A stretch of DNA of 8,542 nt from Dehalococcoidia bacterium (GTDB taxonomy: Bacteria; Chloroflexota; Dehalococcoidia; Dehalococcoidales; UBA1222). Each line of letters starts with the position of its first letter. The first letter of the stretch is position 1. The notes beneath the pieces are model-generated. The model worked only from the letters and a program-made list of their open reading frames with translations. It was not told the origin of the DNA and made no database searches. Both the position numbers and the translations under genes were made by a program. Shown in pieces: positions 1-6,621 of this stretch. The stretch is from NCBI GenBank assembly GCA_009779655.1, contig WRDV01000038.1:1-8542 (forward strand), in the 5' to 3' direction.

Positions 1-492
1 GCCCCCGTATTTCGCGTTAGTTTTATTATTGCCCCGGTTGTGCTTGCAGGGCTGTGCATTATAGCCTCAATATTATTTTACTCATCCCTTCAGCCTTCAA
101 TAGCCTTTCACTTCAACGCGGATGGTGAAGCACGGCGTACTATGGGCAAGATAGTATTTACTCTTATTATGTCAGTTGCGCAGATTCTTGGCGTGCTCAT
201 ATCATGGGGCACAGCAAGTATAATAATCAAATTGGGGAAAAGCGCTTTCAAGATCAGCGCGCCTCAATTCAAACTGGATGGGTTCATTACGCTCATGAGC
301 AATATGATTCTGCTACCCCAAATAATTCTGGCTTATCTTATGCTGGATGCGTTTATCTTTAACGTATGGCAGCGGCATTTTACATCTGTAATTCATTTTT
401 CTGTTGCTGCCATTATTATAGGCAGTGCAATAATATTTGGGGCTTTTATACTACTGATATCGCAAGCGCGTAGTGCCGTCAACAAGCAGTAA
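1..492 (+). CDS. DUF1648-type multi-pass membrane protein, 5' end outside window
   Basis: The frame is open from the first base of the window, so the true start probably lies to the left. A GTG at 40 is possible but has no good ribosome site. The visible 163 residues hold about four hydrophobic segments. The stretch [25 protein letters not shown] (about bases 91-156) matches the DUF1648 pattern, in which a hydrophobic helix leads into a Pro, a His-Phe-Asn and a Gly before a basic residue. DUF1648 proteins are bacterial membrane proteins of unclear function, some near regulators or antimicrobial-peptide sensors (SdpI-like family). The gene ends 11 bases before the glycyl-tRNA synthetase start, so it is probably cotranscribed with it. 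Family assignment is by motif only. The substrate or role cannot be inferred. Confidence 0.72.
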   Translation, partial: APVFRVSFIIAPVVLAGLCIIASILFYSSLQPSIAFHFNADGEARRTMGKIVFTLIMSVAQILGVLISWGTASIIIKLGKSAFKISAPQFKLDGFITLMSNMILLPQIILAYLMLDAFIFNVWQRHFTSVIHFSVAAIIIGSAIIFGAFILLISQARSAVNKQ

Positions 493-496
493 GGAG
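491..496 (+). promoter_or_regulatory. Shine-Dalgarno for TTG-started glyQS, overlapping upstream stop
   Basis: AAGGAG lies 7 bases before the TTG at 504 and shares two bases with the TAA stop (490-492) of the upstream membrane-protein gene. This ideal spacing supports the TTG as the start over the in-frame ATG at 525, and it suggests that translation of the two genes is coupled. Confidence 0.8.
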
Positions 497-503
497 CGTT
501 TAC

Positions 504-1811
504 TTGGCTGAACAACTGAATAAAATGGAAAAACTAGTATCGCTGTGTAAGCGGCGCGGGTTCATATTCCCATCCAGCGAGATCTATGGCGGATTATCAT
601 CCTGCTGGGATTACGGACCTCTCGGCGTTGCTATGAAGCGCAACATTAAGGATGCATGGTGGCACACCATTGTGCAAAGCCGCGACGATGTTGTCGGCAT
701 TGATACTTCTATTCTGATGCACCCGCGTGTTTGGGAAGCCTCAGGACATCTTTCAGGTTTCTCAGACCCTCTTGTCGAGTGCAAGAAATGCAACCTGCGC
801 TTTCGCGCTGACGAACTGAAAGAACAGTTGTGCACCGCATGCGGCAGTCCTCTCTCGGATCCGCGTCAGTTCAACTTAATGTTTAAGACATTTATGGGGC
901 CTGTGGAAGACGCTGCTGCTGTTGTCTATATGCGTCCTGAAACAGCGCAAGGAATATTCGTAAACTTTGAAAATGTGCTGACCTCTACCCGCAAAAAACT
1001 GCCTCTGGGAATTGCGCAGCAGGGAAAAAGCTTTCGCAACGAGATTACCACCGGCAATTTGATTTTCCGTTCGCGTGAATTTGAGCAGATGGAACTTGAG
1101 TTCTTTGTTAAGCCGGGAACTGATATGGAGTGGTTTGACTACTGGGTAAATGCCCGCATGGAATGGTATATAAAGCTTGGCATTAAGCCAGAAAATCTGC
1201 GTTTGCGTCCGCACCCGAAGGAAGACCTTGCGCACTATGCCCTCTGTTGTACCGATGTTGAATACCGTTTTCCTTGGAATTGGGGCGAGCTTGAGGGCAT
1301 TGCCAACAGAGGTGATTTCGATCTTAAACAGCATTCTAAGTACTCCGGCAAAGGTTTATCTTATTTCGATGAGAGCATATCGGCGACTATTGTGCCTTAC
1401 GTTATTGAGCCGTCTGCAGGCGTGGATCGCTCGATGCTAGCATTTCTCGCCGATGCCTACGATGAAGAGCCTGACAAAGATGAGGTTCGTGTTGTACTGC
1501 GTCTCAACCCCATTATTGCACCCGTCAAAGTAGCGGTGCTGCCGCTCTCAAAAAAGGATACCTTGACGCCGCTGGCGCAGCAGATTTACTGCGACTTGCG
1601 TCAGTCATACGCTGCGGTATACGACGACTCTCAAAGCATAGGGCGGCGCTACCGCCGCCAAGACGAAACTGGCACGCCATATTGCGTTACAGTTGACTTC
1701 CAGTCGCTGGAAGATCAGGCCGTTACCATCCGCGAACGCGACAGCATGAAGCAAGAACGTATTGCGATTACTGAGCTTAAGGCTGTTTTATCCGAAAGGC
1801 TCGCTATATAG
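504..1811 (+). CDS. glyQS: Glycine--tRNA ligase, single-chain class II type
   Basis: Charges tRNA-Gly with glycine using ATP, in the cytoplasm, as an expected homodimer of the eukaryote/archaea-like alpha2 type rather than the alpha2beta2 GlyQ/GlyS type. At 435 residues it is complete but compact. The N-terminus ([18 protein letters not shown], about 24-41) is typical of the family. VWEASGH is at 76-82. A zinc-ribbon-like set C93/C96/C110/C113 follows. [12 protein letters not shown] is at 144-155. Motif 2 is FRNEI (177-181) with [13 protein letters not shown] (189-201). Motif 3 is [14 protein letters not shown] (302-315). The C-terminal anticodon-binding domain includes [21 protein letters not shown] (379-399). 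The usual Pro after RNEIT is Thr here. TTG is chosen as start because of the Shine-Dalgarno at 491-496. It sits between a membrane protein gene and an SbcD-like gene with short gaps, suggesting an operon. No T-box leader is present, as expected inside an operon. Confidence 0.97.
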   Translation: MAEQLNKMEKLVSLCKRRGFIFPSSEIYGGLSSCWDYGPLGVAMKRNIKDAWWHTIVQSRDDVVGIDTSILMHPRVWEASGHLSGFSDPLVECKKCNLRFRADELKEQLCTACGSPLSDPRQFNLMFKTFMGPVEDAAAVVYMRPETAQGIFVNFENVLTSTRKKLPLGIAQQGKSFRNEITTGNLIFRSREFEQMELEFFVKPGTDMEWFDYWVNARMEWYIKLGIKPENLRLRPHPKEDLAHYALCCTDVEYRFPWNWGELEGIANRGDFDLKQHSKYSGKGLSYFDESISATIVPYVIEPSAGVDRSMLAFLADAYDEEPDKDEVRVVLRLNPIIAPVKVAVLPLSKKDTLTPLAQQIYCDLRQSYAAVYDDSQSIGRRYRRQDETGTPYCVTVDFQSLEDQAVTIRERDSMKQERIAITELKAVLSERLAI

Positions 1812-1835
1812 GTGCCGCTCGACAGGAACTGGTAA

Positions 1836-3095
1836 ATGAAAATTGTTCATTTTGCCGACCTTCATTTGGGAGTAGAGACGTACGGCAGTATCAATTCTGA
1901 AAGCGGCGCTTCTTCACGGCTGAGTGATTTCTTAGCTTCCTTTGACCATATGGTAAGTTTTGCCATAGAGGAGCATATTGATCTTGTGCTGTTTTGCGGC
2001 GATGCCTATAAAAGCCGCTCCCCATCTCAAACGCAACAGCGCGAGTTTGCTAGGCGTATTAAGCGTTTGTCCGATAGTGGAATAGCCATTTTCCTGCTTG
2101 CCGGCAATCATGATATGCCTAACGCATCAGAACGCGCCAATACCGTTGAAATATTTGACACGCTTGGTATTTCCGGCGTCACAGTGGCCTCCAAACCGCA
2201 GTTGTGTCCTGTGCAAACCAAGTCGGGCATCATACAAATTGCCGCGCTGCCGTGGCTTAAACGTTCTGCTGTTGCTGCGCGCGAAGATGTGCGCGGACTT
2301 GATTTTAACCAGCTGAATGAGAAGATGTCGCAGATTCTGACAAATATAGTTGATGATTTTACGTCTAAACTTGATCCTTCCATTCCGGCTATATTGGCAA
2401 CGCACGTTTGGGTACAGGGCGCGCACACCAGTTCAGAGAGCACTATGAGTATTGGCAACGAACATACATTGCTGGTGAGCTCAATAGCGCATTCAGTATT
2501 TGATTATGTGGCGTTGGGACATATACACCGCCACCAAGTGCTTAACGAGAGCCCGCCTGTAGTATACTGTGGCTCGCTGGAACGCCTCGATTTCGGCGAT
2601 GAGAACGATGAAAAGGGATTCTATCTCGTCGAAATAGACAATAAGAGCCAAAAACGGAACACCTCCTATGCGTTTCATAGCGTGCATGGGCGGCGCTTTG
2701 TCAATATCAAAGCAACCATATTACCTGACGATGCAGCTCCCACAGAGAGTTTGGCAAAACTGCTTGAGAACGCCGCCGCCGATATTAACGGAAATATTAT
2801 TAGATTAGAACTCACCATGCCTCAGGAATGTGCAGGGCGCGTGGATGAAACGCGCTTGCGCCAGCTCGTGCAGTCGCAGCTTAAAGCCTCTTATTTCGAT
2901 ATATCGCGCAATATAAAGCGCGTAGCGCGTCCTAGGTTAGGAGACGTCTCGGCAGAAACCTTGACACCCATACAAGCGCTTGAGAAGTACCTTGAATTAA
3001 AAGAGGATGGCTATTCTCAGACAACCATTGCTAAGCTGCTTCAGATGAGCACGGATATTATTAGAGAAGTGGAAGAAGAGCGCCTTAATTTCTAA
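1836..3095 (+). CDS. sbcD: SbcD/Mre11-family DNA repair exonuclease
   Basis: Calcineurin-like metallophosphoesterase of the DNA-repair exonuclease family (SbcD/Mre11), which cuts DNA ends and hairpins with two metal ions, normally with an SbcC/Rad50 ATPase. All metal-binding motifs are visible: D8-x-H10, G55-D56, G90-N-H-D93, H190 (THVW) and G228-H-I-H231. The following VVYCGSLERLDFGDENDEKGF is the classic SbcD region after the last motif. The 419-residue length fits the family. The ATG at 1836 has an AGGAA 7 bases upstream. The tail (about 375-419, TPIQALEKYLELKEDGYSQT then TIAKLLQMSTDIIREVEEE) looks helical and somewhat helix-turn-helix-like. No sbcC follows in this window, because the next gene is a phosphoribosyltransferase. 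A 24-base gap to glyQS suggests cotranscription. An alternative is a generic metallophosphoesterase, but the full motif set favours SbcD. Confidence 0.9.
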   Translation: MKIVHFADLHLGVETYGSINSESGASSRLSDFLASFDHMVSFAIEEHIDLVLFCGDAYKSRSPSQTQQREFARRIKRLSDSGIAIFLLAGNHDMPNASERANTVEIFDTLGISGVTVASKPQLCPVQTKSGIIQIAALPWLKRSAVAAREDVRGLDFNQLNEKMSQILTNIVDDFTSKLDPSIPAILATHVWVQGAHTSSESTMSIGNEHTLLVSSIAHSVFDYVALGHIHRHQVLNESPPVVYCGSLERLDFGDENDEKGFYLVEIDNKSQKRNTSYAFHSVHGRRFVNIKATILPDDAAPTESLAKLLENAAADINGNIIRLELTMPQECAGRVDETRLRQLVQSQLKASYFDISRNIKRVARPRLGDVSAETLTPIQALEKYLELKEDGYSQTTIAKLLQMSTDIIREVEEERLNF

Positions 3096-3154
3096 TGCTT
3101 ATGCATCTGTATAGTAAGGAATTATTTGGCGCAAACAAAAAAGCAATTTTGATT

Positions 3155-3160
3155 TATAAT
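3155..3160 (+). promoter_or_regulatory. Candidate -10 box before phosphoribosyltransferase gene
   Basis: A perfect TATAAT lies in the AT-rich 97-base gap after the sbcD-like gene, about 33 bases before the next ATG. No convincing -35 sequence is found 16-18 bases upstream, and there is no exact extended -10 TG. It may be a weak or activator-dependent promoter, or just chance in AT-rich DNA. Confidence 0.4.
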
Positions 3161-3192
3161 TAAGGCAATAAGAATAGGAGAAACTAGCTTAC

Positions 3193-3924
3193 ATGTCACC
3201 CCGTTTGCCTTTGTTTGAGAATCGTTATGCTGCCGGTGTAATGCTTGCGACTAGGCTTGAGGAGCATGCCAACTCATCGGCTATTGTGCTGGCTATTCCC
3301 AACGGCGGAATTCCCGTCGCTGCGGCATTGGCGCTTACTCTTGAGATCGAAATGGACATTGTGGTCTCGCGCAAGCTTCCTATTCCGCTACTTCCCGGCG
3401 GCGGTTTTGGAGCTGTAGCCGATGACGGGACGACTATTTTTAACGAAGAAGTGCTAAGGGCGATTAATCTTGACGAACATCAGATTAACTATCAGGTTAG
3501 TAAAGTACGCAATGATATAAGACAGCGCACATTGCTCTATCGTAATAACCGCCCGCTGGCTATTGTTAAGGGCAGAACAGCTATTATCGTTGACGACGGT
3601 TTAGCTTCCGGATACACCATGCTTGCCGCAGTAGAGTCAATTCGCCGTCGTCAGCCGTCGCGTATTATTGTTGCTATTCCGGCAGCATCAGAGAAAGCTG
3701 TAACCGCAGTGAAAAAAGCTGCTGACCGTGTAATAGCGGTAGAAGTCGCGGATATGCCTAAGTTCTATATAGCAGATTACTTCAGCTACTGGAATGATCT
3801 TTCTGATGACGAGGGCTTACGTTGCTTCAAGGACTATCAAATGCGCCGCCGTGAAAAGCAGTTGCCGCCTATTCAAGCGTCTCATATAGATCCCTCAGCG
3901 CCATTTAAAAGAAGGATGAGGTAA
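3193..3924 (+). CDS. Phosphoribosyltransferase family protein (COG1926-like)
   Basis: A 243-residue type I phosphoribosyltransferase fold protein. The PRPP-binding signature is IIVDDGLASGYTM at 131-143, with acidic pair D134/D135 followed by the small-residue loop. The N-terminal part has AIPNGGIPVA (34-43) and DIVVSRKLPIP (55-65), followed by GFGAVADDG (71-79). These are features of the stand-alone phosphoribosyltransferase-like family often labelled COG1926. The natural substrate of this family is generally unknown, so a nucleobase salvage or regulatory role is inference only. A basic C-terminal tail (217-243, rich in Arg and Lys) follows the fold. Start at ATG 3193 with AGGAG at 3176-3180, a rather long 12-base spacing. 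It is followed after 8 bases by the DUF212 gene, so the two are probably cotranscribed. Confidence 0.88.
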   Translation: MSPRLPLFENRYAAGVMLATRLEEHANSSAIVLAIPNGGIPVAAALALTLEIEMDIVVSRKLPIPLLPGGGFGAVADDGTTIFNEEVLRAINLDEHQINYQVSKVRNDIRQRTLLYRNNRPLAIVKGRTAIIVDDGLASGYTMLAAVESIRRRQPSRIIVAIPAASEKAVTAVKKAADRVIAVEVADMPKFYIADYFSYWNDLSDDEGLRCFKDYQMRRREKQLPPIQASHIDPSAPFKRRMR

Positions 3925-3932
3925 AAGTCATT

Positions 3933-4391
3933 GTGCTAAACGAATCTCTGTATATCGCCGCCGCCTCTTGGTTTGCGGCGCAAGCAATCAAGGTAGTGAG
4001 CGGCATAATTAGAGAGAGAAAATTTGATATGCGATTCTTCGTTCGTCCTGGCGGTATGCCAAGCTCCCACAGCTCACTGGTTACCGGACTTGCGGTATCA
4101 ATAGGATTACTTCTTGGCTTTAACTCAGTTGAGTTCGCAATCGCCGCTGTCTTTGCCGCTGTTGTCATGTACGACGCTGCAGGGGTACGCCTTTCTGTGA
4201 GCCGTCAGTCAGTTGTTCTTAACCGTATATTGCAGGAGTTGCGCGAACGGCGCCCATTGGATATTCAGCGCGATGTAAGAGAGCTTATCGGACATACGCC
4301 GTTTCAGGTATTTGCCGGCGCCATATTAGGCACATTTATCGCCGTTGTTTGGCTGCTGGTTGCCGGTGATATTAAGTTTGGGGAGCGTTGA
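3933..4391 (+). CDS. Divergent PAP2 family membrane protein (DUF212, YuiD-like)
   Basis: A 152-residue integral membrane protein of the DUF212 family, distantly related to PAP2 acid phosphatases and vanadium haloperoxidases. Diagnostic motifs are visible: RPGGMPSSHSS (38-48), MYDAAGVRLSVSRQ (79-92) and ELIGHTPFQVFAGAILG (117-133). There are three or four hydrophobic segments, at about 5-25, 50-80 and 127-145. The PSSH motif resembles the PAP2 phosphatase signature, so lipid phosphate or isoprenoid phosphate hydrolysis has been suggested for such proteins, but activity is unproven and the fold is reduced. The GTG start has purine-rich AGGATGAGG upstream (3913-3921, about 11 bases before the start). 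This lies in the last codons of the upstream phosphoribosyltransferase gene and suggests coupled translation. Family length (about 150) matches. Confidence 0.92.
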   Translation: MLNESLYIAAASWFAAQAIKVVSGIIRERKFDMRFFVRPGGMPSSHSSLVTGLAVSIGLLLGFNSVEFAIAAVFAAVVMYDAAGVRLSVSRQSVVLNRILQELRERRPLDIQRDVRELIGHTPFQVFAGAILGTFIAVVWLLVAGDIKFGER

Positions 4392-4402
4392 CAATATAAC
4401 CA

Positions 4403-4411
4403 TGGTATACA
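4403..4411 (+). promoter_or_regulatory. Candidate extended -10 element before GNAT gene
   Basis: TGGTATACA reads as an extended -10 (TG, one base, TATACA) in the 72-base gap before the acetyltransferase gene. A TTGACA at 4388-4393 overlaps the upstream stop but is only 12 bases from this -10, too close to act as its -35. Weak evidence. Confidence 0.25.
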
Positions 4412-4463
4412 GAGCTGTAAATTAAATTCCCCATCGGATGCTTGAAGGATTAGATGATATAAC

Positions 4464-5033
4464 ATGAATTATGCTGTAAGAAAAGCGCGTGAAAGCGATA
4501 GAATGAATATCGCCAGAACGCTTGCGTATAGCTTTGAGAAAGCTCTATCGCTCTTGTCTAAAGACTCAGAACGCATAGTCAAAATCTTTGGGAACGGCAT
4601 CGACATAAGACGCTTTTTTGTAGCGGAGCAGGGTGATGCCATAATAGGCGCTGCCGCATGCGCTGACTGCACAGGAAGAGCTATCAGTGCCTCAAAAAGT
4701 GATTGCACAAAGCATCTTGGAGCTATTCGCGGACGGATCGTTTTCAGAATAGTCCGCTCTGAGCTCATGCGCCCGCTTATATATCCTGCAACAACAGGGT
4801 ATATCGACGTCGTCGGCGTTTTAGCACAAGAGAGAGGAAAAGGCGTTGCAAAAGAAATATTAAGAGAGCTTATTAAAAATAATTCGCAATATAATGAGTT
4901 TATTCTTGATGCGGACAGTACCAATATCCAGGCTTTAAAGTGTTATAGCGCCTTTGGGTTTGTTGAGTTTAAGCGCGCGCCTTTGTTTATGTTCTCCAAA
5001 CGAGCCAGAGTGTTTATGAGATACAAAGTTTAA
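4464..5033 (+). CDS. GNAT family N-acetyltransferase
   Basis: A 189-residue Gcn5-related acetyltransferase, which moves an acetyl group from acetyl-CoA to an amine on an unknown small molecule or protein. The N-terminus (VRKARESDRMNIARTLAYSF, 5-24) is the usual beta1-alpha1 opening. Motif A is YIDVVGVLAQERGKGVAKEIL (113-133), containing Q-E-R-G-K-G-V-A at 122-129, which holds the acetyl-CoA pyrophosphate. Motif B is NIQALKCYSAFGFVE (154-168), with the typical Asn, Tyr and Gly-Phe. Between 60 and 112 the protein is longer and more basic than a minimal GNAT fold, probably the substrate-binding part. A purine run GAAGGA (4444-4449) is the best ribosome site, with a long spacing of 14 bases. The gene stands alone after a 72-base gap and converges on a minus-strand gene. 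Substrate cannot be inferred. Confidence 0.88.
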   Translation: MNYAVRKARESDRMNIARTLAYSFEKALSLLSKDSERIVKIFGNGIDIRRFFVAEQGDAIIGAAACADCTGRAISASKSDCTKHLGAIRGRIVFRIVRSELMRPLIYPATTGYIDVVGVLAQERGKGVAKEILRELIKNNSQYNEFILDADSTNIQALKCYSAFGFVEFKRAPLFMFSKRARVFMRYKV

Positions 5034-5095
5034 TAATCTGCATATTCTCGCTGCTTGAAGCGGCCAATAGTTTCGCAGCATTCGGCCAAGCCTTG

Positions 5096-5130
5096 TTGCC
5101 TTATGAAACCGCCATGGCAAGTAGTTTTTT
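5096..5130 (+). terminator. Weak candidate terminator after GNAT gene
   Basis: TTGCC (5096-5100) can pair with GGCAA (5116-5120) across a 15-base loop, and a run of six T follows at 5125-5130. The stem is only 5 bp, so this is a marginal call. Its place 60 bases after the GNAT stop, before a convergent gene, is what makes it worth listing. Confidence 0.25.
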
Positions 5131-5166
5131 GCGCGCATTTTCTCAGCAGCTTGATTATTTAGCATT

Positions 5167-5194
5167 CCATTTCTAAGTTATATATCTGAAATGG
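5167..5194. repeat. 7-bp inverted repeat in convergent gap
   Basis: CCATTTC (5167-5173) and GAAATGG (5188-5194) flank a 14-base AT-rich loop. The hairpin is 7 bases beyond the stop of the minus-strand 212-residue gene and could mark its transcript end, but no T tract follows on either strand. Confidence 0.35.
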
Positions 5195-5201
5195 CTATCT
5201 G

Positions 5202-5840
5202 TTAAGCACTCGCGGAATCTTTTTGTTGAAATGACTTAGCCTCATACTGTTCGCGTAATGTACGTTTCAATGCGTCTAGAGTCGGCGGGGCAACATAAAA
5301 TATTTGTATGTCATTAGGGAATTGTATATGATGCCCTTCACGCATGAACAGCACGGCACTTTCATCATCTTCAAGAGTTTCATCAATGCGCTTGGTAATA
5401 TGTTCATTTCGCTGCCGGAGGGTTTCTTTGAAAGAGTCGTATATCTTATTGAAAACATTTGGGCTTTGCAATTGCAACGATAGGCATAGGTTCCAATCAA
5501 GAAATTCACGCATGAGATCGTCATCTTCAATTTCACTTATAACGGCACCGCTGGCCATTAATGATTCTACAATACTACGACTGCCAATTTGCATTTTTTC
5601 TAGTTGTTTAACACTTTCTTCACTCGGCAGCAACTCGTGATAAATGCGCTTAATCTGCGATAGCTTTGATTCCAAATTATTAAGTTGTTCAGCGGCCTCT
5701 ATCCAATATTTGCCAGCTAAATCAGTAATGGTTATGTTTTCTTGCGGCGACACGACCATTAATGGCACAAAAAACAGTTTGCGTCCGTTTTTGAATTGTT
5801 CCGCTTCCGGCTTTTCTACTTTGCCAAGTATTTCTGACAT
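5202..5840 (-). CDS. Conserved-type protein of unknown function, 212 residues
   Basis: Not assigned to a named family. It has no signal peptide or membrane segment, so it is probably cytoplasmic, and is acidic and mostly helical. The N-terminus (LGKVEKPEAEQFKNGRKLFF, 5-24) leads into a short hydrophobic strand FVPLM. The middle (42-160) is long amphipathic helices with possible coiled-coil character. The C-terminal third reads NEHITKRIDETLEDDESAVL (145-164), then LFMREGHHIQFPNDIQIFYV (164-183) and APPTLD (184-189). This pattern, ID-TL, then a beta strand with REGH, then FP-DI and a final APP-LD, resembles hypothetical proteins I remember from Dehalococcoidia, but this was not searched. It loosely resembles nucleic-acid or ribosome-associated Rossmann-like folds, which is speculation. 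Its ATG has AGGGG 6 bases upstream and a good promoter at 5872-5900, so it is a monocistronic, expressed-looking gene. Confidence 0.85.
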   Translation of the reverse strand: MSEILGKVEKPEAEQFKNGRKLFFVPLMVVSPQENITITDLAGKYWIEAAEQLNNLESKLSQIKRIYHELLPSEESVKQLEKMQIGSRSIVESLMASGAVISEIEDDDLMREFLDWNLCLSLQLQSPNVFNKIYDSFKETLRQRNEHITKRIDETLEDDESAVLFMREGHHIQFPNDIQIFYVAPPTLDALKRTLREQYEAKSFQQKDSASA

Positions 5841-5846
5841 GACTCA

Positions 5847-5851
5847 CCCCT
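5847..5851 (-). promoter_or_regulatory. Shine-Dalgarno for the 212-residue orphan
   Basis: On the minus strand AGGGG lies 6 bases before the ATG at 5840, fixing that start. Confidence 0.75.
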
Positions 5852-5871
5852 ATTGTAGTAATCCTGCCAAT

Positions 5872-5900
5872 ATAATAATATGAAAATTAACAGATGGCAA
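5872..5900 (-). promoter_or_regulatory. Sigma-70-like promoter for the 212-residue orphan
   Basis: On the minus strand TTGCCA (5900-5895) and TATTAT (5877-5872) are separated by exactly 17 bases. Each hexamer matches the sigma-70 consensus at five of six positions. Transcription would begin near 5865, giving a leader of about 25 bases that contains the Shine-Dalgarno. This is the best promoter in the window with a conventional leader. Confidence 0.7.
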
Positions 5901-6022
5901 CCTGCGGGAATTACGGAGGCGATGTCAAGATTTTGTAGGGTTTTGATATCGGATGAATACAGCACAAGTAGTGATGGCAAGCATAGATCAGTTGGTGCCT
6001 CAGAACCTTACCTACCGTCCTT

Positions 6023-6607
6023 TTATCGCACAGGCGCATATTTTGCACTTAACTCCATGCGCGCCTGTGCTGTATGTTTTTTGATAAATGCACCTTTTGC
6101 CTCTGTATAGCCGTCTCTGTCATGCAGAAACTTATCTTTAAGTTCGATTTTCAAAAACCCATATTCCTTAGCGACATCGGGATGCAGGAGCAGGTAGTCA
6201 CGAAAGTATAACTCTCCCCAGTCTGCGTTATGCCGAACATGTATATGCACGGCTTGACCGCAAAATCCGCGAGGGGTATAGCCTTTTATATACATCACAA
6301 TGTCTCCCGTGGGATTATTAACAACATAACCTTTCTCTAGTAATATTTTGGTAATCGGCTTCAAATCAATGTCCTGTGACACCTCAAGCAGAATATCAAT
6401 TGTTGGCTTTGAGATTAATCCGGCAACAGCTGAACTGCCGATATGACTAATCCGTATGACACTACTTCCAAAGATTGATCTGAGACGCTCTTTTTCTTGT
6501 GTGTAGTAGTCTTTCCATGCGGGATTGTGCGACTCAAGAATAATCGGAAAAAGCTCAGCTCGCTTAGACTCTGTAATATCAGACCAATCTTCTCTCATAT
6601 CGTACAT
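6023..6607 (-). CDS. GrpB family protein (UPF0157)
   Basis: A 194-residue member of the GrpB/UPF0157 family, which has a nucleotidyltransferase-like fold and no firmly established reaction. Diagnostic parts are ELFPIILESHNPAWKDYYTQ (18-37) with EKERLRSIFG (38-47), the family core ISHIGSSAVAGLISKPTIDI (53-72), where Gly-Ser and Asp71 correspond to the nucleotidyltransferase loop, and HIHVRHNADWGELYFRDYLL (121-140) with LHPDVAKEYGFLKIEL (141-156). The N-terminus matches the longer LFPIIL subtype. Start choice is uncertain. The ATG at 6607 has AAGGG 11 bases upstream inside the queA stop region, while the in-frame ATG at 6598 has GAGAG 9 bases upstream. It lies 14 bases after queA, almost certainly in the same transcript. 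A 10-bp inverted repeat covers its last codons. Confidence 0.92.
   Translation of the reverse strand: MYDMREDWSDITESKRAELFPIILESHNPAWKDYYTQEKERLRSIFGSSVIRISHIGSSAVAGLISKPTIDILLEVSQDIDLKPITKILLEKGYVVNNPTGDIVMYIKGYTPRGFCGQAVHIHVRHNADWGELYFRDYLLLHPDVAKEYGFLKIELKDKFLHDRDGYTEAKGAFIKKHTAQARMELSAKYAPVR
6028..6070. repeat. Perfect 10-bp inverted repeat at the 3' end of the grpB-like gene
   Basis: GCACAGGCGC (6028-6037) and its exact reverse complement GCGCCTGTGC (6061-6070) flank a 23-base loop. On the minus strand the hairpin ends two bases before the grpB stop codon and is not followed by T residues, so it is not a normal intrinsic terminator for that gene. On the plus strand six T (6077-6082) follow six bases after the stem, so it would better fit an antisense-direction terminator. 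It could also be a 3'-protecting structure or chance. Confidence 0.5.
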
Positions 6608-6621
6608 CTCTCAGCTCGCCC

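Noticed and set aside
876..1334. 152-codon minus-strand frame inside glyQS
   Set aside because: It is fully antisense to well-conserved glycyl-tRNA synthetase motifs and its translation looks unlike a protein family.
1642..1659. Perfect 7-bp GC hairpin with 4-base loop (GGCGGCG, CTAC, CGCCGCC)
   Set aside because: It lies inside glyQS and is explained by the conserved Arg-Arg-Tyr-Arg-Arg residues of the anticodon domain.
4388..4393. Exact TTGACA at the end of the DUF212 gene
   Set aside because: No -10 sequence lies 16-18 bases downstream, and it overlaps the TGA stop, so it is probably chance.
4935..5165. 76-residue minus-strand reading frame in the convergent gap
   Set aside because: It mostly lies antisense to the GNAT gene, has no ribosome site and no recognisable protein features.
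5034..5201. Possible small RNA in the convergent gap
   Set aside because: Only weak hairpins and no promoter-like pair were found. Two GGCCAA copies (5062 and 5084 areas) are too short to mean anything.
5644..6110. Short plus-strand frames across and beside the orphan gene
   Set aside because: They run opposite to the orphan gene, its promoter and the grpB 3' end, and lack ribosome sites or family features.
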